In this document: piece by piece, positions 19,192-28,312 of the stretch
Layout of the letters: each line of letters starts with the position of its first letter
How positions within the stretch are numbered: position 1 is the first letter of the stretch
Origin: a virus
Virus record (IMG/VR): IMGVR_UViG_3300027509_000001
Location: 124,519-188,518 of that record
Direction: 5' to 3' (one strand)
Length of the DNA stretch: 64,000 nucleotides
Made by a program: the position numbers and the translations under genes
Notes under the pieces: model-generated
What the model was told of the DNA's origin: nothing
The model's database searches: none
Seen by the model: only the letters and a program-made list of their open reading frames with translations

Positions 19192-20262
19192 TTAAATTTT
19201 AAATTTTTGTGGAAATGTAGCACTTAATAATTTGGTTACATCTCCTACATTTGTAGCTATACTCGTTGGTCCCATCATAGTAGTAAAGAATTTAGAACCA
19301 GTAGTCAATTTTTGAAGTTCAGATAAATGAGATTTTATGAAATTCATTAAATCATCTAAATCAACGTAATGTTCTTTAGATTGGAAGATTACTTGATCTG
19401 CTGTTAATATTGCTTTCTTTTTACCTATTAAAATTATATTATCTTTCTTAGCGTTTAATACAACTCGTTCAGAGTCTCCTACTATTTGGGCTCCTTGATA
19501 TTTTGATATTTTACTTGCATCTTTATTCTTTTTAAATCCTGGCTTTAACTTTTCTAGTTTTTGATCTGAACATAAATATATAGATGCAGAATCTTCATTT
19601 ATATTTTCTATTTGATATGTAGGAGCAGCAGGATTTGATACGTCGCTAGTATCGACATTTCTTTTTGTTGAATTAGTTGGTTTAAATACCCTAATAATGG
19701 TTAATGGGTCTCCATTAGATGATCCTTTCCAATTTGGATTTTCATTATATACTGATAGATTTTTCTTTATTGTAGAACCAAACCTAATAGATTGTCCCAT
19801 TCTCCCTTCCATTAAAGTATCACCTTCAAATGGTTGTAAATTCCTGACTAATTTAATTTCTGAATTCTTGACAAAATTATATCCTATTTCACTCCTATCT
19901 GCCTTTATTGTTGGACTAGATCCATTATAATGCCTAGACCTTTTCCATAATTTTGGAAGTTGATTTAATGCCAAGTCATCGGTTGCATTATATGATGTCC
20001 AATACATAAATCCACTTGCTGTTCTATTAGCGGCAGAATTATCGTGAACGGGACCTTCTAGAATAAAAACATGTTCTCCTATAAATGGAATTCGTTTATT
20101 AAAGACTGCAGGCCTGGCGTAAAAATTTGCCACTTGTCCATCTAAGCTATTCGAATTTCCTCTAAGCAATATTGAACCAAGTGGCAATATTCTACCCTTG
20201 CTATCTTTTTGATTTGATTTAAAGGCTTTTTTAGTTTCTATGACTTCTGCGGTGAATATCAT
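19192..20262 (-). CDS. Baseplate hub protein, gp5 OB-fold-like
   Basis: 356 aa. The N-terminal ~120 residues read as an OB-fold hub domain (ILPLGSILLRGNS, VANFYARPA, IPFIGEHVFILEGP), as in gp5-type hubs of contractile tails. No lysozyme domain is evident, unlike T4 gp5 (575 aa). The C-terminus carries ILTADQVIFQS and DDLMNFIKSHLSEL, as in other non-lysozyme gp5 homologues. Confidence 0.65.
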   Translation of the reverse strand: MIFTAEVIETKKAFKSNQKDSKGRILPLGSILLRGNSNSLDGQVANFYARPAVFNKRIPFIGEHVFILEGPVHDNSAANRTASGFMYWTSYNATDDLALNQLPKLWKRSRHYNGSSPTIKADRSEIGYNFVKNSEIKLVRNLQPFEGDTLMEGRMGQSIRFGSTIKKNLSVYNENPNWKGSSNGDPLTIIRVFKPTNSTKRNVDTSDVSNPAAPTYQIENINEDSASIYLCSDQKLEKLKPGFKKNKDASKISKYQGAQIVGDSERVVLNAKKDNIILIGKKKAILTADQVIFQSKEHYVDLDDLMNFIKSHLSELQKLTTGSKFFTTMMGPTSIATNVGDVTKLLSATFPQKFKI

Positions 20263-20589
20263 TTAAGCAGTAAGTCCCATAGATTCTTTATAATTACCTA
20301 TTAGCTCATCTCTTTCCGATTCAGATAAACTAATTTTTTCTTCGGTCGAAACAGTAGCCTCAGTTCCTTTTTTAATGGTATTTATTAACTTTAATAATAA
20401 TTCGTCATTTTTTATATACATTCCCAAATATTGAGAAAGCAATGGAACTAAAACCGACGCGTCGGCTGAATCTTTGATTAGTGGCGCTAAAGAATCTATT
20501 AATGATTTAATCTGGTCTTTATTACCTTTATGATTATTATATAATTCTTCTTGTAACTCTTCTACTGTTTTTTCATTGAATGCTATCAT
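20263..20589 (-). CDS. Hypothetical protein, 108 aa
   Basis: Its stop abuts the start of the gp5-like gene. Mostly helical and acidic, with repeated short helices. It may be a hub assembly factor by position only. Confidence 0.45.
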   Translation of the reverse strand: MIAFNEKTVEELQEELYNNHKGNKDQIKSLIDSLAPLIKDSADASVLVPLLSQYLGMYIKNDELLLKLINTIKKGTEATVSTEEKISLSESERDELIGNYKESMGLTA

Positions 20590-20610
20590 AAATCCTTTCC
20601 TTTATTATAA

Positions 20611-21429
20611 TTATAAAGGACTAACTAATTTCCCATTTATTCTATAAGAACTAAACATTTCATAAAAATAAGCCTTTAGTTTCTTAACTACTCGTGTAAT
20701 GTGTAAAGTATTATCTATATTTGCAGATTCTCTAATGTAAATATAAATCATTTTTTTATTGAATACATCTAAATCGCCTGCCGATCTGAATATTTCTACT
20801 ATTGCATTTGCTACCCTTCTATCAATTTTACTTTTAAATAAAACCTCTAAATTAATATCAATCCATCTGCACCATTCTAAAATAAAATCCTTTAAAATTT
20901 CCTGATAATCATTTGTACTTACCTCAGTTTGTAGATTTCTTTTACTATCGACAACGTCTAGATCTGCTTTAGTTTTCATTCCCTTTACAACCATCTGACT
21001 TTTCTTTATGAAAAAATGCTTTGCTACGATTGTAAAATATGAGTAGGCTTTAGATCCAGTATCGGGATTGTATTTATGAAGTTGAGTATATAAGAATGAA
21101 ACCGCTTCTGTCTTTAAGTCAATATAATCAGTTTCATATTTATAAAACTTCCACTTATGAATGATATTTTCGCATAATTTATTTAGAGCTGGATGTATTG
21201 TATCTGTAAATACTTTTTCTCGGTCTCTTTCAGTTTTCGCTAACTTCTTTTCTAATTCCTTATATGAATTACCTAATTTCTTAGCTTCTGTTATTTCTTC
21301 TTGAATTGGTTGCAGACATCTTAAATAGTATACGATTGCTGCTTGAACTTCTTTACCAAAATATGGCTTACGCTTTTTCTTTTTTGCTGGAGCTTTCTTC
21401 TTTGGGAGTGGTTTGAATGTCGTCGTCAT
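20611..21429 (-). CDS. Late sigma factor, gp55-like
   Basis: 272 aa (T4 gp55 is 185). After a Lys/Pro-rich N-terminus (residues 1-22), the segment around residues 105-155 (YIDLKTEAVSFLYTQLHKYN, then SKAYSYFTIVAKHFFIKKSQ) matches region-2-like sequence of gp55-family sigma factors, which direct host RNA polymerase to late promoters (TATAAATA in T4). TATAAATA-containing repeats lie upstream of the nearby membrane-protein gene. The start is inside the upstream membrane-protein gene (62 bp overlap). Confidence 0.75.
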   Translation of the reverse strand: MTTTFKPLPKKKAPAKKKKRKPYFGKEVQAAIVYYLRCLQPIQEEITEAKKLGNSYKELEKKLAKTERDREKVFTDTIHPALNKLCENIIHKWKFYKYETDYIDLKTEAVSFLYTQLHKYNPDTGSKAYSYFTIVAKHFFIKKSQMVVKGMKTKADLDVVDSKRNLQTEVSTNDYQEILKDFILEWCRWIDINLEVLFKSKIDRRVANAIVEIFRSAGDLDVFNKKMIYIYIRESANIDNTLHITRVVKKLKAYFYEMFSSYRINGKLVSPL

Positions 21430-21727
21430 TAAGTTGTATGGTTTTTAATTTTTCGGCTAAACTGTTAATTATCAATAAAATAGATTTAAATGTAAATCCA
21501 ACTTCGTCGTCTGATGAGAATAAGCCCTTTCTATCTACTCTAGAAATATTCGCATATGCTCCGTTGAATAACTTTAATAAATCTTTATAAAAATTATACA
21601 TGTCATCTTCAATATATATCTTAGACTCGATATATGATTTAGTTGCTTTCAATTTCAAATATAAATTAATATTAACATATATAGAAATTAATAACAATAA
21701 TACTAGTATAATTACAAATAACGTCAT
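21368..21727 (-). CDS. Membrane-anchored protein, 119 aa
   Basis: One N-terminal transmembrane helix (residues 2-24, hydrophobic with Ile/Leu/Val), then a helical domain and a charged Lys/Glu tail. The last 62 bp overlap the sigma-factor gene in another frame. Function unknown. Confidence 0.55.
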   Translation of the reverse strand: MTLFVIILVLLLLISIYVNINLYLKLKATKSYIESKIYIEDDMYNFYKDLLKLFNGAYANISRVDRKGLFSSDDEVGFTFKSILLIINSLAEKLKTIQLNDDDIQTTPKEESSSKKEKA

Positions 21728-21733
21728 AATATT

Positions 21734-22537
21734 TTAGTTGTTAAAAATGTCATCAAATTCAGATTCCTTTGTTTTGGGAGCAGCAGTTGCGAAACCAGAA
21801 TTCATTAAATTGACTTCTGGGTTTTTATTTACGTCCCATTCTACTAGAGATTCTGTTGATATTTTTTGATTGGATTCCGAATGAGTTACAGTTTTATTCC
21901 ATCTTTCCCATTCAAATCTAGATGCCATCATATCTGCTTGATGCAATACTATTGCAATACTTGATCTTAATTTATTAGATGCAGAAAAACTAGTTAAATA
22001 TGATTTATTTCCATCGTCATACATGCCATCATGTATTTTAATAGCATGATATTCGTTCCATGACATTGCTACTCCATATTTCTGCAAAATATACAATGAT
22101 AAATCTGGAACTGTTGCGTACGGAGTACTTTCATTTGATTTATATAACCGGCCCTGATTCTTCTTGTGCCAGTCAGAGTCATTTGCTATATATCCTTCTC
22201 CATTGTCAACTGGAAAACCCATTTTACCTAAATCATGATTTAACGCTGCGAATAATAATTCTTCTAAAGTAAATGTAGTTACATCAAGTCCTAACTTTTC
22301 ATATAACTTATAAACGTATTTTGAATATTGAATTACTCTTAATACATGATCACAATATCCTCCAGGAAATGCATTGTGAAAATAATCAAATCCTGAAGCT
22401 GGTTGGAATACTAACCTTTCTTCATATGCTTCGTAAACTTTTCTTAAATTTGGACGAGATGGGAATGTTTCGTCTATTAGACTTAGTAATTTGTCGTAAT
22501 TAGACTTTAATTGATCCGGTGTTAATTGATATGCCAT
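21734..22537 (-). CDS. HD-domain phosphohydrolase
   Basis: 267 aa. HD-superfamily metal ligands are visible: H near residue 64 (CDHVLRVI), the HD pair in ALNHDLGK (about residues 94-98), then HDGMYDDG and a distal ADMMASRFEWERW. HD phosphohydrolases cleave nucleotides or phosphate esters. A TATATTTA box lies just upstream (about 22573), so it may have its own promoter. Confidence 0.7.
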   Translation of the reverse strand: MAYQLTPDQLKSNYDKLLSLIDETFPSRPNLRKVYEAYEERLVFQPASGFDYFHNAFPGGYCDHVLRVIQYSKYVYKLYEKLGLDVTTFTLEELLFAALNHDLGKMGFPVDNGEGYIANDSDWHKKNQGRLYKSNESTPYATVPDLSLYILQKYGVAMSWNEYHAIKIHDGMYDDGNKSYLTSFSASNKLRSSIAIVLHQADMMASRFEWERWNKTVTHSESNQKISTESLVEWDVNKNPEVNLMNSGFATAAPKTKESEFDDIFNN

Positions 22538-22609
22538 TGTTATTTTTGTTAAGTAGCATTAAATATAACAAATAAATCTGAGATATCCTAATTATTTGGT
22601 AATTATTTT

Positions 22610-23524
22610 TTATTTAGTCTTGTATGTACGTATTTGATTAGGTTTTTGACTTTTAAACGTTTCATCTATTAAATCGTCAAGTTCATTTTTTGGCTTAATA
22701 TTAGGAACCACAATTGGCAATGAAGTCGATAATTTTTTAGATTTCAAATTCCATATATTTATAGCTAATATTACTAGGGCAATTGCAAGTGGATCGAATA
22801 CTAGAATTATTATGCAAATAAACCAATTAATTATTTCTTCCATTGGTTTACTAGTTAATGATTGTACATATTTTAAAGGACCTAATTCTGAACTAGATTC
22901 TGAGTTAAGTTTATTATCTATTATTTGAAATTCTAATAATTCAATTGAATCACGAGTATCATTAATATTCATTTCTACTGAGGACAATCTATTGTCAAAT
23001 TTAGATAATTGAGTTTGGATTCTTTCTTGGACTTTTCCGGATGTATATGTTACTCTTTCTCCATCAGAATTAATTGTAGAATTCTGAATATTAAATCCTT
23101 TATTTAACTCTGAAATATTATTTATAATAGATTCTTTTTCTTTTATTAAATAATTATAAGTCTCTTGAAATGTTGATTTTCTAGTTTCTATTAAATCAAT
23201 TTTTTTAGTTTCAATTTTATCTTTTTCATAAGTCTCTTGAAATGCAGCAGACAAAAATCCATAAATTCCAGCTGAGGTTATAACCATGAGTATAATAATT
23301 GCAGTAATTAAATAACTCTTTAGCCAACCATTTAAATCCTTCCAATAATAATGAATGACTCCTGTAATTACAACCTTAGATATTTCTAAACTAGTTGCCA
23401 TAATCATGACATGTATTCTAGCCCCTGAGAATAAAGAACCCAATCCTAATACTGAATATAATGCAGCAGATATAGAAACTATAATCCCTAAAATTAATAC
23501 TGATATTGATATCTTCTTATTCAT
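22610..23524 (-). CDS. Multi-pass membrane protein with coiled coil
   Basis: 304 aa. Three hydrophobic helices in the first ~95 residues, a ~125-residue coiled coil (RKSTFQETYNYLIKEKESI onward), and a fourth helix near residue 235 (ICIIILVFDPLAIALVI), then a basic cytoplasmic tail. Two copies of a 53-bp repeat with a late-promoter-like TATAAATA lie directly upstream. Lysis or head-membrane functions are possible, but this is unassigned. Confidence 0.55.
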   Translation of the reverse strand: MNKKISISVLILGIIVSISAALYSVLGLGSLFSGARIHVMIMATSLEISKVVITGVIHYYWKDLNGWLKSYLITAIIILMVITSAGIYGFLSAAFQETYEKDKIETKKIDLIETRKSTFQETYNYLIKEKESIINNISELNKGFNIQNSTINSDGERVTYTSGKVQERIQTQLSKFDNRLSSVEMNINDTRDSIELLEFQIIDNKLNSESSSELGPLKYVQSLTSKPMEEIINWFICIIILVFDPLAIALVILAINIWNLKSKKLSTSLPIVVPNIKPKNELDDLIDETFKSQKPNQIRTYKTK

Positions 23525-23539
23525 TCTTTTAGTTCAGGA

Positions 23540-23592
23540 GCGGACCTCATGGATTTGCAAAGTCTTATTCTATTAATATTTATAAACTTGAA
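23540..23592 (-). repeat. 53-bp direct repeat, copy 1, with TATAAATA
   Basis: The downstream ~42 bp is identical to copy 2 at 23681-23733; the first 11 bp have a few mismatches. On the minus strand it contains TTTATAAATATTAATAG, matching the T4 late-promoter core TATAAATA. It ends 16 bp from the start of the membrane-protein gene. Likely a late promoter. Confidence 0.7.
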
Positions 23593-23680
23593 AAGATAGG
23601 ATAATTTCCAATTATTCATACTATCCCGAATATACTGTTTGTTTTTTAATATTTATTTTTTTAAAATTTCCACTATTATT

Positions 23681-23733
23681 GCGAACCTATTGGATTTGCA
23701 AAGTCTTATTCTATTAATATTTATAAACTTGAA
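23681..23733 (-). repeat. 53-bp direct repeat, copy 2, with TATAAATA
   Basis: Second copy, 141 bp upstream of copy 1. The spacer between them has no ORF. Tandem late promoters are the simplest reading; a recombination duplication is an alternative. Confidence 0.7.
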
Positions 23734-23784
23734 TGTTGAAGTTACAGAAAATTTCTGACAAATGCAAGTATTTTATATAATTTT

Positions 23785-24162
23785 TTAACACCCAAGCCTA
23801 AATTTAATTTCAATTAACCGTTTAGCCTTTTCAAAAGTTGATAATAAGTGCCTAGATTCTGATTTAGTTAGTGTCCAAGACCTTCCTTGAATTTTCCAAT
23901 GCATTTCTGATATTGGATTATTTCTATTGCTAAATCTATTATATTCAGCAGTCAATATATAGATTTCATCGCATAAATATTTATATGTGACTTTATAAGA
24001 TTTACCTCCAATAATAATAGTTCCAGCATTTAGATTGGTACTTGAATCTTTAAATTCTTCTAGTGGATAATATCTATTAGATTCAAAATCTATAGTGTGA
24101 AATAATGGACCGAATTTTTTTGTTTTAGAAGGGTCCATTGCAAATCGTAAATTTACGCTCAT
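23785..24162 (-). CDS. Hypothetical protein, 125 aa
   Basis: Overlaps the methyltransferase gene by 4 bp (ATGA), so it is co-translated with it. Contains IIIGGKSYKVTYKYLCDEIY and a basic C-terminus. No family recognised. Confidence 0.5.
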   Translation of the reverse strand: MSVNLRFAMDPSKTKKFGPLFHTIDFESNRYYPLEEFKDSSTNLNAGTIIIGGKSYKVTYKYLCDEIYILTAEYNRFSNRNNPISEMHWKIQGRSWTLTKSESRHLLSTFEKAKRLIEIKFRLGC

Positions 24163-24806
24163 GATAAGTTTTTAATAATTAGAATTTTTACTATTTCAAC
24201 ATCGAAAGATGCATCGATAGCATATTTTATACCTTTATTTAATTGTTCTGTATTTAAGTAACTTATTAAATCTCCAAGATTATATTGCAATTGAATATCA
24301 TTGTTAGTATTCGGAATTATTATAGTATATAAATCTCCGTTTAACAATAATAATTGATTTATATGGTCTATTAGGTACTTGCTAGGGTCCGACAATCCTC
24401 CGTAGTCAACGTCTAATGCTAATATAGAAACAATATTATTATACTGATGTTTAATGTTATCCGGATTAGAACTATATTCTTTTAATTGATGCGTTGATAT
24501 GTCTAAGTCCGGATATTTTTTATTTCCTATTTTGATCATTAAATCATTTTGATCAAAACCAATATATAATCTTGGCTGCATCGTTGCATAATATCCAAAA
24601 TCACCTCTTCCACACCCAACATCCAATATGGTAGCTCCAACCTTAATATCAGTAATTACTGCCTCGTATATTGTCTCTTGAATTTCTGACGACGGATATC
24701 CTACAAATTGAGGATCTCTTAACATATAATTTGAAATTTCAGGCTCAATTGCAGCCTTACTTTCAGTACTTTCCGTCTGAGAATTTGGCATGATAAATTT
24801 TTGCAT
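24159..24806 (-). CDS. SAM-dependent methyltransferase
   Basis: 215 aa. Class I Rossmann motif ILDVGCGRGDFG at about residues 60-71 (SAM-binding GxGxG), followed by an acidic residue after strand 2 (FDQNDLM) and a motif-IV-like ILALDVDYGGL. The substrate cannot be read from sequence; it could be DNA, RNA or protein. Coupled to the 125-aa gene. Confidence 0.75.
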   Translation of the reverse strand: MQKFIMPNSQTESTESKAAIEPEISNYMLRDPQFVGYPSSEIQETIYEAVITDIKVGATILDVGCGRGDFGYYATMQPRLYIGFDQNDLMIKIGNKKYPDLDISTHQLKEYSSNPDNIKHQYNNIVSILALDVDYGGLSDPSKYLIDHINQLLLLNGDLYTIIIPNTNNDIQLQYNLGDLISYLNTEQLNKGIKYAIDASFDVEIVKILIIKNLS

Positions 24807-24847
24807 GTTTGCAGTTGTTTAATTTATAATAAATATCGTTATTAGTA

Positions 24848-25834
24848 TTAATAATATAAATTTTCTAGCATAGAAATTAATTTTGGATGCGGATACACGT
24901 CACTCTTATCTTTCCTTACATTAGTATGTGAATATAATCCAGGGGCAGGATATAACATAAAACTATCTTTATATTCAAATGCATGATGTTTATCAAAGCC
25001 AATAGCCAACTCTTCTTTTATTCCACGAGTAATATCTATATTATATTTTCTCCCTAAATGTTTAATTAAACCTTCTAAGGATTTTAATTGTTTATCAGTA
25101 TACGAATGCCAATATTCATAACCTCTAAATGGTTTGTCAAGTTTAGTGACATATTTAGAAGGAACTTCATTACCAGTATACGTATAATATTTTCCGTATC
25201 GTTCTGTTAACCAACCAAAGTTGCAAATTTCTATACCCACTGATTCTTTTACCATTTTACTAGTAATACCATGCCGCTTTGCTCCTCCTAAATGATAAGC
25301 CCAATTACCTTCTGGAAAAGCTTGAACTATAACGCCATCGTGTTTTGCTTCATCAGTTTCAAAATTAATTCCACCAATTACAAATTCCGTAGCTATTCGA
25401 CCTCTGGCATCATCGTTCCACCATTTAATAGTATGATATGGATCGTTCCAACCAGCAGTATGATGTAAAAATATCATTGATTTAGGAGTATACTCATTAA
25501 CATATTCATCTGCATCTAGGTACCTTTTCTTAATATCAATGTTATTAGTGTATAAAGTTTCAAACATATCTGAAGTATAATTCATTGATTCGTTATAATC
25601 AATTTCATTTGGATTCATTTCATATGTTCCAATTGCAGTAGTGTCTGCGGTTTCAGATATATTTAATGAGGCATGGGTTTTTAATTTTTTTATAGTATTA
25701 TCATCTAATTCTCCAGTTGGTCTTAGAGATACCCTCATTTGAAAATTTTTAATTGCAGATTGTGTTGTTGAATCTAAAAAGCCTGATTCGCTAACGTGGA
25801 GGGCTCTTTGTACTGACGAAATTAACGTGCTCAT
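24848..25834 (-). CDS. Endolysin: peptidoglycan-binding plus N-acetylmuramoyl-L-alanine amidase
   Basis: 328 aa. Residues 5-53 fit a peptidoglycan-binding module (VQRALHVSESGFLDSTTQSA, then FQ...TGELDDNTIKKL). Residues ~118-300 fit an Amidase_2 domain: zinc-ligand H in FLHHTAG (124-125), GNWAYHLGG, VGIEICNFG, YTDKQLKSLEGLI, and HHAFEYKDSF near the end. It would cleave the stem peptide from MurNAc to lyse the host. No signal peptide, so a holin is presumably needed. A TATAAATA late-promoter-like box lies 14 bp upstream of the start (about 25846). Confidence 0.88.
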   Translation of the reverse strand: MSTLISSVQRALHVSESGFLDSTTQSAIKNFQMRVSLRPTGELDDNTIKKLKTHASLNISETADTTAIGTYEMNPNEIDYNESMNYTSDMFETLYTNNIDIKKRYLDADEYVNEYTPKSMIFLHHTAGWNDPYHTIKWWNDDARGRIATEFVIGGINFETDEAKHDGVIVQAFPEGNWAYHLGGAKRHGITSKMVKESVGIEICNFGWLTERYGKYYTYTGNEVPSKYVTKLDKPFRGYEYWHSYTDKQLKSLEGLIKHLGRKYNIDITRGIKEELAIGFDKHHAFEYKDSFMLYPAPGLYSHTNVRKDKSDVYPHPKLISMLENLYY

Positions 25835-25860
25835 ATGTATTACTTTTATTTATAAGTACT

Positions 25861-26355
25861 TTATGGAGTTGTTAAAAGTAGTGAACCTGACCATGGAACT
25901 GTAAATGATGGGTAAAAATTAGTATATGTTCCGGAAATAGTTAAAAGATGAGCAGCAATACATCCAATTAATATATCCATAAATATATCACCGTCCGAGT
26001 TTTGCGGAATATTAGGCCCCTGAAAATTTCCCGTATTAGTTATAACCGTTACACCAGTTATTCCTATTGCAGTTTGTCCCAACCAATAGGCATATATATA
26101 AGGAGATATTTGTTTAAAGAAGTTTATAGCACTTTTGGCAGTATAATTCAACGTTTGCATAGATTGTATACCTTGAATAAGGGTTGGTAATCCAGTTGAA
26201 ATGGTTGAAAATGTTCCGCCGCCAGAAAGTGAATCGAAATGCCTTAGTACTAGATTATTATAAGCGGTTGCAAATGCTTGGGCAAACTTATTTTTATCTT
26301 TATGTTGGACAAAGACTTTATTTTTTAACTCAGCCTTAAATAAGTTATAACTCAT
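25861..26355 (-). CDS. Putative virion protein, 164 aa
   Basis: The N-terminal ~50 residues (KNKFAQAFATAYNNLVLRHF) are helical; the rest is hydrophobic, Gly/Thr-rich and probably beta or membrane-associated. It is 4 bp from the next upstream gene and lies between the endolysin and a beta-helix protein, suggesting a minor virion component. Family not recognised. Confidence 0.45.
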   Translation of the reverse strand: MSYNLFKAELKNKVFVQHKDKNKFAQAFATAYNNLVLRHFDSLSGGGTFSTISTGLPTLIQGIQSMQTLNYTAKSAINFFKQISPYIYAYWLGQTAIGITGVTVITNTGNFQGPNIPQNSDGDIFMDILIGCIAAHLLTISGTYTNFYPSFTVPWSGSLLLTTP

Positions 26356-26359
26356 TATT

Positions 26360-27052
26360 TTATCCTATTCCTCTCTCTACAGATAAATTTGGATCTGCAC
26401 TTATCGTCTTATCTCGAGAGTTTATATTGACTAGCGAGGCTCTTTCATTTAAAGTTACGTTATTAACCATAGAATTTCCGCCTGCCATACTATAATCGTT
26501 TAAAATAGAATTAGTTACATTTGCATTTCCATTGACATATGAACCTCCCGTCATTAACGTACTTGTCACCTTTGCATTTTCATATACCATTGAATAATTT
26601 AATATCTTTGATTTTGTAACAATGGCATTATTTTTAACAGTTGTCATATTGGCAATCCAAGAATCTGTCACTTGAGTGGCGTTATATATTTTTGCATATT
26701 CACCAACATATGAATTATCTACAACTGCATCCTGAAAAATTAAGGCTTTATTAGCCACATATGTAAAATTCTTAATTATAGCATTGTCAAAGACCTTTGC
26801 GTCATTGTCAATCCAAACTGGATTTGTGACATCTATATTTTTTAAACTTTGAACATAACCTCCAACTGCATATCTATCGATGTCTGCGGGTTCTGTTAAC
26901 ATTGGAATAGAAGTTTTGTTCGATTCCCCTTGAATAGGAATGTTTATTCTAAATGACTTATTAGAAATAATCCTGTATAACTTTACTTCTTTTTGAGTTA
27001 AGGGATGTTTAATTTTAATAAAATCGTGATTCAATAATTCAATATAACTCAT
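26360..27052 (-). CDS. Left-handed beta-helix-like structural protein
   Basis: 230 aa. Residues ~65-200 consist of short repeats with hydrophobic residues every six positions (for example VWIDNDAKVFDNAIIKNFTY and similar), the hexapeptide/left-handed beta-helix pattern. This fits a needle, fibre or shield-like virion part. No acyltransferase active-site loop is evident. Confidence 0.5.
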   Translation of the reverse strand: MSYIELLNHDFIKIKHPLTQKEVKLYRIISNKSFRINIPIQGESNKTSIPMLTEPADIDRYAVGGYVQSLKNIDVTNPVWIDNDAKVFDNAIIKNFTYVANKALIFQDAVVDNSYVGEYAKIYNATQVTDSWIANMTTVKNNAIVTKSKILNYSMVYENAKVTSTLMTGGSYVNGNANVTNSILNDYSMAGGNSMVNNVTLNERASLVNINSRDKTISADPNLSVERGIG

Positions 27053-27097
27053 AATTTTCTTTATTATAAATATCGAAGTTAATTGAATTTTATAAAG

Positions 27098-27556
27098 TTA
27101 ATGCCTAATAATATGATCAGCTGCCTTTGTTGCTATAAGTTCTTCTGGTTTAGATGCCACCTCAAAATTCATACCTCTGACGTATCCAGTTCCAGCATTT
27201 AATACCATATTGGATCCAGCTGTTTTGTCTTTATTATAGTCTAGCTCAATTCGATTAATAGGAATATAATTATCTCGTAAAAATATTGCAGCGTCTACTG
27301 AATATTCAGCCTCTTTCCATAATCTAGTAAATCTGTCTTTAATTTTAGGAAACGTTCTTTTAACGTAAATTATATGGACGCCTTTTTTATTAAATTGAAA
27401 TGCTATAACGGTCGCATACAAAGTTTTCTTGCGGGTATTTTGACTATCAGTGCCAACGTGAATTTTGCCATCAGGATTTTCTTTTAAAAAATCTTTGGCA
27501 TATTGTACAATATTGGTAATTTTAGTCCCTTGAATATTTCGATATATTCTTCTCAT
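27098..27556 (-). CDS. RNase H-fold protein (DUF458-like)
   Basis: 152 aa. Starts at ATG 27556; contains KIHVGTDSQNTRKKTLYATV (first strands and catalytic-like Asp), IELDYNKDK in the centre and ATKAADHIIRH at the end, as in the DUF458 RNase H-like family. It could process RNA-DNA hybrids; activity is inferred from the fold pattern only. It is the last ordinary gene before the tRNA array. Confidence 0.6.
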   Translation of the reverse strand: MRRIYRNIQGTKITNIVQYAKDFLKENPDGKIHVGTDSQNTRKKTLYATVIAFQFNKKGVHIIYVKRTFPKIKDRFTRLWKEAEYSVDAAIFLRDNYIPINRIELDYNKDKTAGSNMVLNAGTGYVRGMNFEVASKPEELIATKAADHIIRH

Positions 27557-27571
27557 AACTTTGATTTTTGT

Positions 27572-27641
27572 ACTCCTACCAGAATTCGAATCCGGACTAA
27601 AGGCTTAGAAGGCCCATGTGCTGCCATTACACCATAGGAGC
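27572..27641 (-). tRNA. tRNA-Arg(TCT)
   Basis: Cloverleaf with acceptor GCTCCTA/TAGGAGT, anticodon loop CTTCTAA (TCT, reads AGA) and T-loop TTCGAAT. CCA is not encoded. Its 5' half is overlapped by the end of the DUF4031-like gene. Confidence 0.92.
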
Positions 27642-27832
27642 AGATTTAATAATATTACTATGTTTCTGCTAGATACCAATTGGCACCTTTTGGCAATTTC
27701 TTTAATTCTTCTTTTAGGTATGAGATGAAACCAACATCTCTTGATATTTAATATACCTGCCATGATATGCAAGTTTTCAATTGAATATGGTTTACATACC
27801 AAATGTCTTGCGTTATCACAATAAAATTTCAT
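27605..27832 (-). CDS. DUF4031-like protein, end overlaps tRNA-Arg
   Basis: 75 aa. MKFYCDNARHLVCKPYSIEN, then LHIMAGILNI...WFH and a final ...AKRCQLVSSRNIV resemble the small DUF4031 family. The last ~12 codons lie within the tRNA-Arg sequence, so the original C-terminus may have been replaced when the tRNA arrived. Function unknown. Confidence 0.55.
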   Translation of the reverse strand: MKFYCDNARHLVCKPYSIENLHIMAGILNIKRCWFHLIPKRRIKEIAKRCQLVSSRNIVILLNLLLWCNGSTWAF

Positions 27833-27834
27833 GT

Positions 27835-27907
27835 ACTCAATATAGGATTCGAACCTATGACCCCCTCGGTGTAAGCGAGGTGCTCTGAACCACTGAGCTA
27901 ATCGAGT
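27835..27907 (-). tRNA. tRNA-Val(TAC)
   Basis: Acceptor ACTCGAT/ATTGAGT, D-arm GCTCAGTGGTTCAGAGC, anticodon loop CTTACAC (TAC), T-loop TTCGAAT. Begins three bases after the upstream gene start. Confidence 0.93.
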
Positions 27908-27981
27908 ATTATAATACTTGAATATTAATAGTTATAGATAAAATTTACTCTTTACGCTTTAATCTTAACGTATTAATTTGA

Positions 27982-28053
27982 AAGCGAGAGTGGAATCGAA
28001 CCACTGTAATGAGGATTGCAATCTCATGCCTAAAGCCACTCGGCCACTCGCTC
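27982..28053 (-). tRNA. tRNA-Cys(GCA)
   Basis: Acceptor GAGCGAG/CTCGCTT, anticodon loop TTGCAAT (GCA) with one A/C mismatch at the stem end, T-loop TTCGATT. Short variable loop, so Cys rather than Leu/Ser despite the D-arm. Confidence 0.88.
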
Positions 28054-28058
28054 AAATT

Positions 28059-28298
28059 TTATCCGTCGTAATCTGTAAATATTAATTTATTTCCTATAAC
28101 TTTAATATCTGATAATTTAGTATGGTAAATATCATCATCTACAGTAAAATAAACTTTGTTATTTTCCACGTAATCAACTTCGGAATGAAATTGTTGACTA
28201 CCACTTGTAACAGTGAATAATGCACCTGGTTTTAATTTTTTTAGAAGCGCATCGTTAGATGATTCATTTAAAGCTTCGTTCCATATTTTCTTGTTCAT
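28059..28298 (-). CDS. Small protein with MNKKIWNEA N-terminal tag
   Basis: 79 aa from ATG 28298, chosen because AAAGGAA lies 8 bp upstream and because three other genes here begin with the same motif; a longer frame from 28376 is less likely. The N-terminus MNKKIWNEALNES is followed by a beta-rich domain (ALFTVTSGSQQFHSEVDYVE). The shared leader contains an LxE, as in prohead-protease targeting peptides; the body may be a packaged internal protein. Confidence 0.6.
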   Translation of the reverse strand: MNKKIWNEALNESSNDALLKKLKPGALFTVTSGSQQFHSEVDYVENNKVYFTVDDDIYHTKLSDIKVIGNKLIFTDYDG

Positions 28299-28312
28299 AT
28301 TAGATTTCCTTT

